Source of the DNA: Candidatus Methanoperedens sp.
GTDB lineage: Archaea; Halobacteriota; Methanosarcinia; Methanosarcinales; Methanoperedenaceae
Assembly (NCBI GenBank): GCA_026552835.1
Contig: JAPMTY010000050.1
Span: forward strand, 1 to 31,720
Reading direction: 5' to 3'
Length of the DNA stretch: 31,720 bases
The notes under the pieces were generated by a model that searched no databases, was not told where the DNA came from, and worked only from the letters and a program-made list of their open reading frames with translations. The stretch's first letter is position 1, and the number at the start of each line of letters is the position of its first letter. The translations under genes and the position numbers were made by a program. Positions 9,066 through 18,404 of this stretch are shown here, piece after piece.

Positions 9066-9314
9066 CTAACAAGCCTCTGCTGTCAAAGGCATAAATGTGG
9101 TGTTTTCAAGGGATTCTGTTGCAAATAGCAAACATGCCTGTATATCTTCCTTTGTCAATCCTCGATATTCTTCAAGGATTTCCTCCACAGAAGCGCCATA
9201 CGCTAATAATCCCAGGATAAACTGTACGGTAAGTCTTGTTCCCCTGATTACAGGTTTTCCTGTCATAACATCGGGATTAAGAGTGATGCGTTCAAGCAAT
9301 TTTTCCGCTTTCAT
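9066..9314 (-). CDS. DUF433 antitoxin-like protein
   Basis: This small 82-residue protein matches the DUF433 (VapB45-like antitoxin) family: a helical lead (MKAEKLLERITLNPDVMTGK), then the signature PVIRGTRLTVQFIL and a helix-turn-helix-like block ASVEEILEEYRGLTKEDIQACLLFA. The family usually pairs with a PIN-like DUF5615 toxin, binding DNA and neutralising it; no such toxin lies next to it here. It sits between hsdS and hsdR in the same orientation. It has a strong AAGGTGA ribosome binding site 5-6 nt before ATG, and an AT-rich ATATAA in the 78-bp gap behind hsdS could be its own promoter. It might regulate the RM operon, or be an orphan. Family is seen; function here is inferred. Confidence 0.85.
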   Translation of the reverse strand: MKAEKLLERITLNPDVMTGKPVIRGTRLTVQFILGLLAYGASVEEILEEYRGLTKEDIQACLLFATESLENTTFMPLTAEAC

Positions 9315-9392
9315 GTTAGTTCACCTTTACTATTATTATCTCTTTAGTTATATTAAGACCATTGATTGTCTTATAGAATGTATTGAAAATAA

Positions 9393-10763
9393 TCATTCGC
9401 CTCTCACATCGATTTTTCCTGTTACGACTTCTGAAATCAGGGCGGTGCGGTATTCTTGCAGGAGAGCAATTTCTTTTTCGATTCTGGATACAGTATCGTC
9501 TATTATTGCAAGTTCAGATTCTATGAATTGAACTATGGATTGTTGTTCTTCAATAGGAGGGCAAGTCAATTTAAGAGATTTTATAATTTCCTGGCTTATG
9601 TTAGGTTGTCCACCGCCAAAACTTAGATTTACAATATTTCTTTTATTTGCTAAAAACCAATAAAAAACAAATTTATCAATAAAAAAGCTGCTTTTCCCTA
9701 ACGCGCAACACGCTTGATTTGTGCAAGCCTCAAAATTGAGCAAACCCACTTTACCAATTGTAGCTCCATACATGGCAACTAATATTGTGCCTTTTGGATA
9801 AATTTTCAATGCAGTATAGTTTTCAAAAGCTTCATTTGTGATTTTCTTTTCACAACTATCCAAGATTCCATCATTCAAATCACCAGTATTTATCCACGCT
9901 ACAACTCCTTTTTCATAATATTTTTTATTTCCTGATTCAGGAGTTGCTCCGCTGCCTATCAAATTAAAGCTCCTGCCGATTTTCCGCAATTCCCACTTCT
10001 CCGGCACCTCCCCCAGCCACTCCACGCCTGAATCCCTCATCGGCGCGCGCGGGTTGAGCCCTTTTGTGACCGCCTGGTTGATGACGGCGGAGCGCTCTTC
10101 TTTGAGGAGTTCAATCAGCTTTTGTTTCTTCTCGATAAGGGAGTCTATTTTCCGGGTGCGGTCGTCGAGGTAATGGGCGATGGCGCGCTGTTCGGGGATT
10201 AATGGTACTGGAAATGAAAAATCTTCAAATACATTTTGATAAAGATGTTGAATGGTTGAGCCAGTCTTTGTAAAGCTAATGAAAGTTGAAAAAACTTCTG
10301 AGTTTAATATCCAATACATGAAATCATTGAGATAGTTTGTTGTTAAGGGTCTTATTAAAAAAATGCCACTGTTTAAAGTCGCTTTATTTCGCAAATTTTC
10401 AGCAATGGCTATTTTACCAATTGTTCCGTCTTTTGTGATCAGTATATCTTTCTCTTTCAATTGGATATATGGATCTTCATCAAATCGTTCGTAACTTACG
10501 TGATAACAGGTTTCCCAATTTACTTTACCATCAACAAAATCAGTTCCAGTAACCAAATAAGCACCTTCATCCAAGAAATCATTAGAAGTCAAGCCTTTCC
10601 AACCTATTCTACCTTTTACATAAGTTGAATGTTTTATTTTCCAAACTTCCCAATGCTCCGGCACCTTCCCCAGCCATTCCACGCCCGAATCCTTATACGC
10701 AGGGTAGGGCTTCCAACTGCGGGCGGGCGCGCTGGAGATTGTTGGGGCGAGTTCTATGCTCAT
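9393..10763 (-). CDS. hsdS: Type I restriction enzyme specificity subunit (HsdS)
   Basis: This 456-residue subunit selects the DNA target for methylation and cleavage. It has the two-fold internal repeat of HsdS: target recognition domain 1 begins with DSGVEWLGKVPEHWEVWKI (about 26) and domain 2 with DSGVEWLGEVPEKWELRKI (about 245). Each is followed by a conserved helical spacer, central (EQRAIAHYLDDRTRKIDSLI) and distal (EEQQSIVQFIESELAIIDD), which would form antiparallel coiled coils binding two HsdM. A bipartite target is expected but cannot be read from sequence. The start ATG overlaps the stop of the DUF1016 gene as ATGA, with a GGAGG-like run upstream, so translation is coupled. Both domains seem full length. 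Confidence 0.94.
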   Translation of the reverse strand: MSIELAPTISSAPARSWKPYPAYKDSGVEWLGKVPEHWEVWKIKHSTYVKGRIGWKGLTSNDFLDEGAYLVTGTDFVDGKVNWETCYHVSYERFDEDPYIQLKEKDILITKDGTIGKIAIAENLRNKATLNSGIFLIRPLTTNYLNDFMYWILNSEVFSTFISFTKTGSTIQHLYQNVFEDFSFPVPLIPEQRAIAHYLDDRTRKIDSLIEKKQKLIELLKEERSAVINQAVTKGLNPRAPMRDSGVEWLGEVPEKWELRKIGRSFNLIGSGATPESGNKKYYEKGVVAWINTGDLNDGILDSCEKKITNEAFENYTALKIYPKGTILVAMYGATIGKVGLLNFEACTNQACCALGKSSFFIDKFVFYWFLANKRNIVNLSFGGGQPNISQEIIKSLKLTCPPIEEQQSIVQFIESELAIIDDTVSRIEKEIALLQEYRTALISEVVTGKIDVRGE

Positions 10764-11863
10764 TCCGCCCCCTCCAACCTTGGAAGGGCTGCAATCTGTT
10801 CCCGCGCCAGTCGGATAGCTTCATGCAGTTTTGCCTCAAGAAGAGGGCGCGGTGGAAGTTCGGTAAGGTACTCAGCCACCCGTATCCCACTGTTCTCAAG
10901 TTGCAATAACTCAACATGCTCCGCGGCCTTCTCTGCGCATAATATCAATCCAAGCGGGCTTTCTTCACCTTCTCGCCTCTCATATTTATCAAGCCAGCGC
11001 AGGTAAAGCTCCATTTGCCCCTTGTCCTGCGCCTGGAATTTTCCAAGTTTCAGTTCAATCGCTACAAGGCGGCGCATACTGCGGTGATAGAACAGCAGGT
11101 CAAGGTAGTAGTCTTCACTATCAATGGTAATCCTCTTCTGGCGCGCCACGAATGTAAAATCCGTGCCAAGTTCAAGCAAGAACCGCTCAAGTTCACGGAG
11201 GATGGAAGCCTCCAGATCACGCTCGCTGAATGTGTCGGATAGACCGAGAAAATCAAGAAAATAGGGATCGCGAAACACGAGGTCGGGAGTCATACGGTCT
11301 TCCTCACGCAATGTGGCAAGCTCCTGCTCTATGAATTTCTCCGACTTTTTTGAGAGGGCAGTTCGTTCGTAGAGCATATTTTGGATCTTTGCACGAAGTG
11401 TACGGAAGCTCCACCGTTCAATACGACACATTTCAGCATAGAAATCTCGCTTTAGCGGGTCATCAAGCGCGATTATCAATACGAAATGGCTCCAGCTCAA
11501 TTGTTCAGACAGTGTCTGGACAATTTTCATATCGTTGAAAACCTCTGCAAACCGGATCATTTGAAAGAGATTGGTTCGACTAAAACCACGTCCATATTCT
11601 GCGATTAATTTTCCAGACAATGTCTGGACAATCTGCTTACCATAATCAGCTCTTTCCATACGGAGAATGTCTTTTCGAATGCGCTTTCCGATATGCCAGT
11701 AGAGCATCACTATTTCTGTGTTAATTGCCGCTGCTCCTCGCCTGCGCGCCGATTCGATCAGCGAATGGATATCATCCAGGAGCGCCGTGGTTTCATGCCC
11801 TGTAATTATGACTTTTGCGTTTTCCATATCCGTAACGGCAATTTTCTCTGACCGTTTTTTCAT
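10760..11863 (-). CDS. DUF1016 (YhcG-like) PD-(D/E)xK nuclease-family protein
   Basis: This 367-residue protein combines an N-terminal DUF1016_N helical domain (about 28-200: ARRRGAAAINTEIVMLYWHIGKRI, RTNLFQMIRFAEVF, QLSWSHFVLI) with a C-terminal PD-(D/E)xK nuclease-like domain (about 215-350: LGLSDTFSERDLE, EDYYLDLLFYHRSMRRLVAIELKLGKF). The D..IELK arrangement supplies the expected catalytic Asp, Glu and Lys. Members such as YhcG are often found near or inside type I RM operons; their role is not established, with defence or DNA processing suspected. Here it lies between hsdM and hsdS, separated from hsdM by 93 bp with a hairpin and coupled to hsdS by an ATGA overlap. The fold call is confident; function is not. 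Confidence 0.88.
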   Translation of the reverse strand: MKKRSEKIAVTDMENAKVIITGHETTALLDDIHSLIESARRRGAAAINTEIVMLYWHIGKRIRKDILRMERADYGKQIVQTLSGKLIAEYGRGFSRTNLFQMIRFAEVFNDMKIVQTLSEQLSWSHFVLIIALDDPLKRDFYAEMCRIERWSFRTLRAKIQNMLYERTALSKKSEKFIEQELATLREEDRMTPDLVFRDPYFLDFLGLSDTFSERDLEASILRELERFLLELGTDFTFVARQKRITIDSEDYYLDLLFYHRSMRRLVAIELKLGKFQAQDKGQMELYLRWLDKYERREGEESPLGLILCAEKAAEHVELLQLENSGIRVAEYLTELPPRPLLEAKLHEAIRLAREQIAALPRLEGAE

Positions 11864-11899
11864 CTGATCATCTCCCGTGCGCCGCTAAATTTAGTAATT

Positions 11900-11918
11900 G
11901 TGTCAGCAATGCTGACAC
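11900..11918. promoter_or_regulatory. 8-bp stem hairpin between hsdM and the DUF1016 gene
   Basis: GTGTCAGC (11900-11907) and GCTGACAC (11911-11918) form a perfect 8-bp stem with a 3-nt loop. On the plus strand it is followed by TTTTT, like an intrinsic terminator, but the operon is on the minus strand, where the A-run comes first. In the operon message it may be a processing or attenuation signal between hsdM and the downstream genes. Symmetry is seen; role is inferred. Confidence 0.5.
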
Positions 11919-11956
11919 TTTTTCAGTATCTCGATAAGCCACGTAAAATTGCTTCC

Positions 11957-13675
11957 TCACTCTATCGCCTTTCTCAATAATCCATCAGTCTCTTTCTCTA
12001 AAGCCTGAATATCAGCCCTTATCTCAGCAAGACTCCTCAGCGGCTTATATTTATAGAAATACTTCGTAAAGTTAATCTCATACCCCTTCTTAGTTTTGCT
12101 CTCATCTATCCAGGCATCAGGCACATGCGGCAACACCTCCCTCTCAAAATAGGTCTTGATATCCTCTTTGAGCGGCACTCTCTCGCTATCTCTTAAATCA
12201 GCATCAGGTTTGGGCTTACCCTTGCTATCTTTTACAATATTACCGCTTTCATCCTTCAAAGGCCGCTCAACAGCAATTTGCCAGTATCCAAAATCTTCAT
12301 TATCAAAAATCTTTGAAAACTCATTTTCCTTAAAATCGCCATAGGTTTTAGTGATTGTTCCAATATGACTTTCACCAATCTCGTTGCGCTTATTACCCAG
12401 GCTTCTTGACATTTTATTGAAAAAGCCGATGGCGTTTATCAACTGGATTTTTCCTTTTCTTGCTCTGGCTTTGCGGTTAGTTACTATAAAGATGTAAGTG
12501 AAAATGCCAGTATTATAAAACAATTGCTCAGGCATCGCAACAATGGCTTCCAGCATGTCATTTTCAATAATCCATTTTCGGATGTCGCTTTCCCCGCTTC
12601 CTGCGCCGCCTGTAAACAGAGGCGACCCGTTAAAAACAATCCCGATGCGTGAGCCGCCATTTGCAGGTTTCATTTTGGAAATCATGTGCAGCAGAAACAA
12701 AAATGAGCCATCGCTTATCCTCGGCAGTCCTGCGCCGAAACGCCCTGCAAAGCCTCTTTTCTCATGTTCATCTTTGACCTGCTTTTCCACTTTCTTCCAT
12801 TCAACGCCAAACGGCGGGTTGGAGAGCATATAATCAAATTTTTCGTTCTCTAAACCATCATTGGTAAATGAATTTCCGAATTTTATGTTAGAAGCGTTCT
12901 GCCCTTTGATGAGCATATCAGATTTACAGATTGCATAAGATTCAGGATTAACTTCCTGCCCGAATACTTCCAGCCTGGCATCGGGATTAAGTTCACGCAG
13001 GTATTCTTCTGCGATTGACAGCATGCCTCCTGTCCCGCTGGCAGGGTCATACAGTGTTCTTACAATACCTTCTTTAGTTAAGATTTCCCTGTCATTTACG
13101 AAAAGCAGATTGACCATCAGCCGGATTACTTCTCTTGGTGTAAAGTGCTCTCCTGCGGTTTCATCGGATAACTCGGAAAACCTCCTGATAAGTTCTTCGA
13201 AGATGTATCCCATTTCCAGATTGCTTACTTTATTGGGATGCAGGTCAATTTCACCAAACCGTTTGACAATCATATAAAGCAAATCCGCATCATCCAGTTT
13301 CGCAATCTGTTCGGTGAAGCTAAAATAATCAATGATTTCCCTTGCGCTTGCAGAAAAACCATTGATGTAATTATTCAGGTTAGCAGCAATATTATTCGGG
13401 TCTGCTTTTAATTTCTCAAAATCAAATTTGCTCTTATTGTGGAAGTTGAAACCTGCAATGTTGTTAAGAACTGGGTCTATATTCTGGATGTTCATATTCG
13501 CAATTTTAGGCAAATAATCCAGGACTTTCTGTTTGGTTGGTTCCAACACACAATCAAGCCGCCTTAAAACAGTAAGCGGCAGTATTACTTTCCCATAATC
13601 GGATTGTTTATAATCCCCTCGTAAAAGGTCAGCAATTTCCCAGATAAAATTAGCATTCTCCTTGACATTTACCAT
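11957..13675 (-). CDS. hsdM: Type I restriction-modification DNA methyltransferase (HsdM)
   Basis: This 572-residue N6-adenine methyltransferase uses S-adenosylmethionine to modify the target set by HsdS. It has the N-terminal helical HsdM_N domain (ANFIWEIADLLRGDYKQSDYGKVILPL, in two parts about 8-35), the SAM motif DPASGTGG (210-217) and the catalytic NPPF (286-289), then FVTNRKARARKG and a helical C-terminal tail. The N terminus matches the family start, so ATG at 13675 is favoured; a GGTGAG lies about 12 nt upstream and a TATA-like AGTATAAAG about 35-45 nt upstream. It is the first gene of the operon and diverges from pycB. It appears intact, so host protection should be functional. Confidence 0.95.
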   Translation of the reverse strand: MVNVKENANFIWEIADLLRGDYKQSDYGKVILPLTVLRRLDCVLEPTKQKVLDYLPKIANMNIQNIDPVLNNIAGFNFHNKSKFDFEKLKADPNNIAANLNNYINGFSASAREIIDYFSFTEQIAKLDDADLLYMIVKRFGEIDLHPNKVSNLEMGYIFEELIRRFSELSDETAGEHFTPREVIRLMVNLLFVNDREILTKEGIVRTLYDPASGTGGMLSIAEEYLRELNPDARLEVFGQEVNPESYAICKSDMLIKGQNASNIKFGNSFTNDGLENEKFDYMLSNPPFGVEWKKVEKQVKDEHEKRGFAGRFGAGLPRISDGSFLFLLHMISKMKPANGGSRIGIVFNGSPLFTGGAGSGESDIRKWIIENDMLEAIVAMPEQLFYNTGIFTYIFIVTNRKARARKGKIQLINAIGFFNKMSRSLGNKRNEIGESHIGTITKTYGDFKENEFSKIFDNEDFGYWQIAVERPLKDESGNIVKDSKGKPKPDADLRDSERVPLKEDIKTYFEREVLPHVPDAWIDESKTKKGYEINFTKYFYKYKPLRSLAEIRADIQALEKETDGLLRKAIE

Positions 13676-13795
13676 TTTTTATCGACTCACCGTTTTTAAA
13701 CCCACTTTATACTATTTAGTTCTATTTTTCTCAAAATCCAATGAAGAAATACCATAAATTAAATAACAATACCGTCCAATTAAGCCACAGAAACC
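13676..13795. promoter_or_regulatory. Divergent promoter region hsdM / pycB
   Basis: The 120-bp region separates the RM operon from the pyruvate carboxylase operon. On the plus strand ATAAATTAAATAA (about 13754-13766) is a TATA-like element about 30-40 nt before the pycB ATG, with no Shine-Dalgarno, suggesting a short leader. On the minus strand AGTATAAAG (about 13707-13716) serves hsdM. No clear BirA-type operator palindrome is visible. Confidence 0.45.
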
Positions 13796-15511
13796 ATGGC
13801 TCCTGTAAAACTCACAGACACAACACTCCGCGACGCGCACCAATCCCTCATCGCCACCCGCATGAGAACACGGCACATGCTTCCCATTGCAGAAAAAATG
13901 GACGATGCAGGCTTTTTCTCGCTTGAGGTATGGGGCGGCGCAACATTTGATTCTTCGATACGCTATTTGAACGAAGACCCGTGGGACAGGCTCAGGGCGC
14001 TTAAAAAAGTCATCACGAAAACCCCGCTCCAGATGCTCCTTCGCGGCCAGAACCTTGTGGGTTACAGGCATTATTCCGATGACATTGTTGTTAAATTCGT
14101 GGAACATGCCGCAGAATCAGGCATTGATATTTTCAGGATTTTTGATGCCGTGAACGACATCAGGAATATGGAAGTGTCGATTAAAACCGCAAAGCGCGTG
14201 GGCGCCCATGTGCAGGGCACTGTATGTTACACAATCAGCCCGGTTCACCCGATTCCGCTGTTTGTCAAAATGGCAAAAGAACTTGAGGAAATGGGCTGCG
14301 ATTCACTATGCATCAAGGATATGGCAGGTCTCATCTCCCCACAGAACGCCTTTGACCTTGTGAGCGCCCTGAAAGAAGAAATCAGCATTCCTATTGACCT
14401 GCACTCCCATTGCACAAGCGGGATGGCTCCCATGAGCTACATGTTTGCATGCGAGGCAGGGGTTGATATTCTTGATACGGCTTTCTCGCCTTTTGCCTGG
14501 GGCACGTCGCAGCCGCCAACTGAAACGACCGTAGCTGCGCTGCGCGGGACGCCTTATGATACCGGACTTGACCTGCTTCTTCTCACAGAGATAAAGAAAT
14601 ACTTTGAAGAATTGAAGGAAAAATATCGCGGCATCCTTGACCCCATCTCGGAAAGAATAGATACCAACGTGCTAAAATACCAGATTCCCGGAGGTATGCT
14701 CTCCAATCTCGTATCGCAGTTAAAAGAGCAGAATGCGCTTGACAAATACGAGGCTGTCCTTGCCGAGATGCCGCGGGTGCGTGAAGAGTTAGGGTATCCC
14801 CCGCTTGTTACGCCCACGAGCCAGATAGTAGGCACGCAGGCTGTTCTGAACGTCCTGATGGGTGAGCGCTACAAAGTAGTGCCGAAAGAGGTGAAGGATT
14901 ATGTCAAGGGTTTGTACGGGCGCACGCCTGCACCGATAAGCAGGGAGATAATTACTAAAATACTCGGGGATGAAAAACCAATTACATGCAGACCCGCCGA
15001 CCTTTTGCCTCCCGAGCTTGACAGGGTAACAAAAGAGGCGCAAGCGCTCGGAATTGTCAAAAAACCCGAGGATATCCTGACGTATGCGCTGTATCCGGCG
15101 ATAGCTCCAAAATTCCTGCGCGGGGAAGCTAAGGAAGAGACACTTGAGGCGCCAAAGCCCAATAATGGGAAATCTGCGCCCCTGCCCACCGAATTCAAAG
15201 TGGAGGTTGACGGCGATTTATTCAATGTTAAAATAATATCCGCAGGCGGCGGCATGTCGGTTCGCCCGGCAGAAGCGGCGGAAAAGCCGAAATTCGTGGA
15301 CGGCGCAGTTACAGCGAGCATGCAGGGCATGGTGCTGAAGATAAAAGTCAAAAAAGGCGATTCTGTCAAGAAGGGCGATGTAGTGATGGTTCTTGAAGCC
15401 ATGAAGATGGAAAACAATATCCATGCGCCACATGGCGGCGCCGTGAAAGACATATTAGTTAAAGAAGGCAATACGGTAAGCGCAGGGGATGTTTTGTTCG
15501 TAATCGGGTGA
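13796..15511 (+). CDS. pycB: Pyruvate carboxylase subunit B (carboxyltransferase + biotin carrier)
   Basis: This 571-residue subunit transfers carboxyl from carboxybiotin to pyruvate to make oxaloacetate, the anaplerotic step of archaeal autotrophs. The N-terminal HMGL-like TIM barrel begins at once (LTDTTLRDAHQS) and has LEVWGGATFD, LCIKDMAGL and the metal-ligand HSHCTSG region; the conserved carboxylase domain follows (to about 440). After a Pro/Lys-rich linker (about 445-465) comes the biotinyl domain with EAMKMEN, biotin attached at Lys537. Oxaloacetate decarboxylase alpha has the same architecture, but the adjacent biotin carboxylase gene and the lack of membrane beta/gamma subunits favour pyruvate carboxylase. 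It leads the operon and ends 3 bp before pycA. Confidence 0.93.
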   Translation: MAPVKLTDTTLRDAHQSLIATRMRTRHMLPIAEKMDDAGFFSLEVWGGATFDSSIRYLNEDPWDRLRALKKVITKTPLQMLLRGQNLVGYRHYSDDIVVKFVEHAAESGIDIFRIFDAVNDIRNMEVSIKTAKRVGAHVQGTVCYTISPVHPIPLFVKMAKELEEMGCDSLCIKDMAGLISPQNAFDLVSALKEEISIPIDLHSHCTSGMAPMSYMFACEAGVDILDTAFSPFAWGTSQPPTETTVAALRGTPYDTGLDLLLLTEIKKYFEELKEKYRGILDPISERIDTNVLKYQIPGGMLSNLVSQLKEQNALDKYEAVLAEMPRVREELGYPPLVTPTSQIVGTQAVLNVLMGERYKVVPKEVKDYVKGLYGRTPAPISREIITKILGDEKPITCRPADLLPPELDRVTKEAQALGIVKKPEDILTYALYPAIAPKFLRGEAKEETLEAPKPNNGKSAPLPTEFKVEVDGDLFNVKIISAGGGMSVRPAEAAEKPKFVDGAVTASMQGMVLKIKVKKGDSVKKGDVVMVLEAMKMENNIHAPHGGAVKDILVKEGNTVSAGDVLFVIG

Positions 15512-15514
15512 GAT

Positions 15515-16999
15515 ATGTTCAGGAAAGTGCTGATAGCAAACCGCGGTGAAATCGCAATCCGTGTCATGCGTGCATGCAGGGAACTTGACGTTAAGACTGT
15601 TGCAGTTTACAGTGAAGTTGATAAGAACGCCCTCTTTGCAAAGTATGCGGATGAAGCCTATCCTATAGGTCCTGCCCCGGCGTCCCAGAGCTACCTGAAC
15701 ATGGACGCCATTCTCGATGTTGCGCATAAAACAGGAGCGGAAGCAATTCATCCTGGCTATGGCTTCCTTGCCGAGAACCCCAAATTTGCAGGGCGCTGCG
15801 AAAAAGAAGGAATCAAATTCATAGGCCCTTCAAGTCATGCAATTGAAAGCGTGGGAAGCAAAATTGAAGCCAAAAAAACCATGAGAGCCGCGGGCATCCC
15901 TGTCATACCCGGAAGCGAGAATGGCATCGATAACGTGGATTCGGCAGTGGAAGTTGCAGAAAAGATAGGTTATCCTGTCATCGTTAAAGCTTCGGCAGGC
16001 GGCGGCGGCATAGGCATGAAAGTTGTGCGGAAAACAAGCGAGCTTCAGGAAACCCTCGAATCAACACGGAGAGTTGCAAAATCATCGTTCGGTGATGCTA
16101 CGGTATTCATAGAAAAATACCTCGAAGAGCCGCGCCACATAGAATTCCAGATACTTGCGGATTCATACGGGAATATCATCCACGTGGGAGACCGCGAATG
16201 CTCTATCCAGCGAAGACACCAGAAACTCATCGAAGAATCCCCTTCTCCCATAATGACTCCGGAATTGAGAAAAAGGATGGGCGACGATGCTGTAAAAGCC
16301 GCGGCAGCGATTAATTATACCAATGCTGGCACCATCGAATTCCTTTATTCAAAAGGTGACTATTATTTCCTTGAAATGAACACACGCCTGCAGGTTGAAC
16401 ATCCTATAACCGAGGTCGTAACCGGAGTGGATCTTGCCAAGGAACAATTAAGGATAGCATCTGGAGAGGAGTTAAGCTATAAACAGAAGGATATCCACCA
16501 GATTGGCTGGGCTATAGAATGCCGCCTCAATGCTGAAGACCCGCTTAACAACTTTACGCCTGCGCCGGGGAAACTTCGAAGATACCGCTCATCAGGCGGT
16601 CCGGGCGTGAGGGTGGACAGCGGAGTGCACACAGGATTCACCATAACGCCTTTCTACGATTCGCTCATCTCGAAACTCACAGTCTGGGGCAGGGACAGGA
16701 ATGAAGCCATTTCCCGGATGAAACGTGCACTGTACGAATATATCATTGTCGGGGTAACTACAAATATATCGTTCCACAAAGCCGTTATGAATAACGAATA
16801 TTTCAAGCGCGGCGAACTGACCACGCATTTCATAGAAGACCATAATATCATCGCAGAGGTTGAAAAAATCGTGGCTGCTGAAAAAGAAAAAGGCGCAACT
16901 CTGGCTTCGGCTCTTGGCGCTGACGATAAGAAAGTAGCTGCAATTACGGTTGCTGTCGGCGCTTATATACAGAATGCAAAGGCGGGTGGTGGAAAATGA
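15515..16999 (+). CDS. pycA: Pyruvate carboxylase subunit A (biotin carboxylase)
   Basis: This 494-residue ATP-grasp enzyme carboxylates the biotin on PycB with bicarbonate and ATP. Visible are the N-terminal domain ([20 protein letters not shown]), the glycine-rich ATP loop [14 protein letters not shown] (about 154), the [16 protein letters not shown] segment here [16 protein letters not shown], the active-site block [16 protein letters not shown] (about 285-300) and the C-terminal biotin carboxylase domain ([13 protein letters not shown]). Acetyl-CoA carboxylase AccC has the same fold, but linkage to pycB settles the role. A GGTGAGAT ribosome binding site overlaps the pycB stop. The last 4 bp overlap birA as ATGA, so the two are coupled. 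Confidence 0.93.
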   Translation: MFRKVLIANRGEIAIRVMRACRELDVKTVAVYSEVDKNALFAKYADEAYPIGPAPASQSYLNMDAILDVAHKTGAEAIHPGYGFLAENPKFAGRCEKEGIKFIGPSSHAIESVGSKIEAKKTMRAAGIPVIPGSENGIDNVDSAVEVAEKIGYPVIVKASAGGGGIGMKVVRKTSELQETLESTRRVAKSSFGDATVFIEKYLEEPRHIEFQILADSYGNIIHVGDRECSIQRRHQKLIEESPSPIMTPELRKRMGDDAVKAAAAINYTNAGTIEFLYSKGDYYFLEMNTRLQVEHPITEVVTGVDLAKEQLRIASGEELSYKQKDIHQIGWAIECRLNAEDPLNNFTPAPGKLRRYRSSGGPGVRVDSGVHTGFTITPFYDSLISKLTVWGRDRNEAISRMKRALYEYIIVGVTTNISFHKAVMNNEYFKRGELTTHFIEDHNIIAEVEKIVAAEKEKGATLASALGADDKKVAAITVAVGAYIQNAKAGGGK

Positions 17000-17976
17000 A
17001 TAGTAAAATTAAAGATAAAATTCTTGAAAAACTCATAATGAATGAAGGCAAGCCGGTTTCAGGCGAAGAACTCGCACATGAACTTTCAGTATCGAGGTCG
17101 GCTGTCTGGAAGCATATCAAGGCATTAAGAGATGAAGGGTATTCGATTGACTCTTCAACAAATATCGGATACAGCCTGACCGGAACTCCTGATTCATTGA
17201 CTCCGGGCGGGATTCGGGCAGGACTAAAGACGAATATTATCGGGAAAAGCATACAGTATTTTAAGGAAACCGAAAGCACGAACATAATTGCCCGTGAAAT
17301 GGCAGGCTCGGTCGAAGAGGGAACGGTTGTGATAGCCGAATCCCAGACTGGCGGAAAGGGGCGGCTCGGGCGGAAATGGCTCTCACCAGAAGGCGGGATA
17401 TGGCTTTCTATCATCCTGAAACCCGGAATACAGCCGTTATATGCGCCGAGAATTACGCTAATGGCAGGCGTATCAGCAGCAAAAACAATCCGAAGCCTGG
17501 GTATTCCTGCTAAAATAAAATGGCCCAATGACATTTTGATAAACGGTAAGAAAGTATGCGGCATCCTCACAGAGATAGAGGCGGAAATCGACATGATAGA
17601 ATATTGTGTGGTGGGTATCGGAATAGATGCCAATGTCGATACCGAATCATTCCCGGAAGAAATCAGGGACAGTTCAACGTCACTGAAAAAGGAACTGGGA
17701 CGTGAGATAAATCGCGTGGATTTCGTGCAGAAGCTATTGGCGGAATTCGATGCGCTTTATTTGAAATTCCGGAAAGATGAGTTCCCGTCCATACTTGAAG
17801 AATGGAGGACTATGTCAGCGACGATAGGCGAATGGGTAAAGATTACAACCCAGAGCAGGACAATATACGGTGAAGCGATAGGCGTGGACAATGAAGGCGC
17901 GCTGATTCTTGAAACTGATGAAGGAAAACTTGAAAAAATAGTCGCAGGAAACTGCGAGCATCTGAGAAGACCCTAG
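16996..17976 (+). CDS. birA: Biotin-protein ligase / biotin operon repressor (BirA type)
   Basis: The 326-residue protein should attach biotin to Lys537 of PycB through biotinyl-AMP. The N-terminal winged helix (about 5-62) has a clear helix-turn-helix [20 protein letters not shown], so this is the DNA-binding class, not the short ligase. The catalytic domain has ESTN (about 92-96), the biotin loop [10 protein letters not shown] (119-128), IKWPNDILI and GIGID; a small C-terminal SH3-like domain ends the protein. It overlaps pycA by ATGA and is followed after 3 bp by a lipoprotein gene. The HTH suggests biotin-dependent regulation, but no BirA operator is obvious upstream of pycB. Confidence 0.94.
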   Translation: MNSKIKDKILEKLIMNEGKPVSGEELAHELSVSRSAVWKHIKALRDEGYSIDSSTNIGYSLTGTPDSLTPGGIRAGLKTNIIGKSIQYFKETESTNIIAREMAGSVEEGTVVIAESQTGGKGRLGRKWLSPEGGIWLSIILKPGIQPLYAPRITLMAGVSAAKTIRSLGIPAKIKWPNDILINGKKVCGILTEIEAEIDMIEYCVVGIGIDANVDTESFPEEIRDSSTSLKKELGREINRVDFVQKLLAEFDALYLKFRKDEFPSILEEWRTMSATIGEWVKITTQSRTIYGEAIGVDNEGALILETDEGKLEKIVAGNCEHLRRP

Positions 17977-17979
17977 AAT

Positions 17980-18402
17980 ATGGCATTTAAACACATTGCA
18001 GTTGTCGCCGGTCTCATTGTTTCAATACTTTTTGCCGGGTGTTTGTCGGAAAATGCTATTAATACCAAAAATACTGTCTTTGAGATCAAGCCGGGAGAGG
18101 TGACTATCAAGAACGGTGAAACAGGCTCGGTCATGATTAGGGTTACCAATAACGGGAAATCCACTGTATATCCTGTTGCCCGGTTTAGCGTGAACTCAAG
18201 CGATAGCCATTATGTTAATTTTACTCCTGAAAGTTATGATTTTGGCGCTCTGCGCCCGGGTGAAGATTCCGGATTCAGGATAGTGGATATAAGGGCAACA
18301 CTTGCTGCGGGAACAGAAATTAAATATCAGGCGAAGGCTGAACTGGTTTATAATAATACAGTCATAGAGGGTAAAGAAATTATTATTACAGTAAAGGGGT
18401 AA
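17980..18402 (+). CDS. Predicted lipoprotein with an Ig-like (CARDB/NEW3-type) domain
   Basis: This 140-residue protein starts with a signal peptide whose lipobox FAGC places the modified cysteine at about residue 21, so it should be tethered to the outer face of the membrane. The mature part is one beta-rich domain (EIKPGEVTIKNGETGSVMIRV ... YDFGALRPGEDSGFRIVDI ...) of the kind found in CARDB or NPCBM-associated NEW3 modules of archaeal surface proteins. No enzymatic motif is visible. It sits 3 bp after birA and 2 bp before the next membrane protein, so it is probably cotranscribed with pycBA-birA, though a role in carboxylase function is not evident. The domain call is tentative. Confidence 0.7.
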   Translation: MAFKHIAVVAGLIVSILFAGCLSENAINTKNTVFEIKPGEVTIKNGETGSVMIRVTNNGKSTVYPVARFSVNSSDSHYVNFTPESYDFGALRPGEDSGFRIVDIRATLAAGTEIKYQAKAELVYNNTVIEGKEIIITVKG

Positions 18403-18404
18403 CT

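Noticed and set aside
11508..11632. Two near-identical short segments (GTCTGGACAAT) and a CCAGAC-N3-GTCTGG palindrome in the DUF1016 gene
   Set aside because: They encode the repeated KIVQTLS-type phrases that I recall as normal for this family, so coding constraint explains them.
14899..15567. 222-codon minus-strand open frame, and another at 16944-17633
   Set aside because: Antisense to pycB/pycA and birA, whose family matches are unambiguous; no start signals or motifs.
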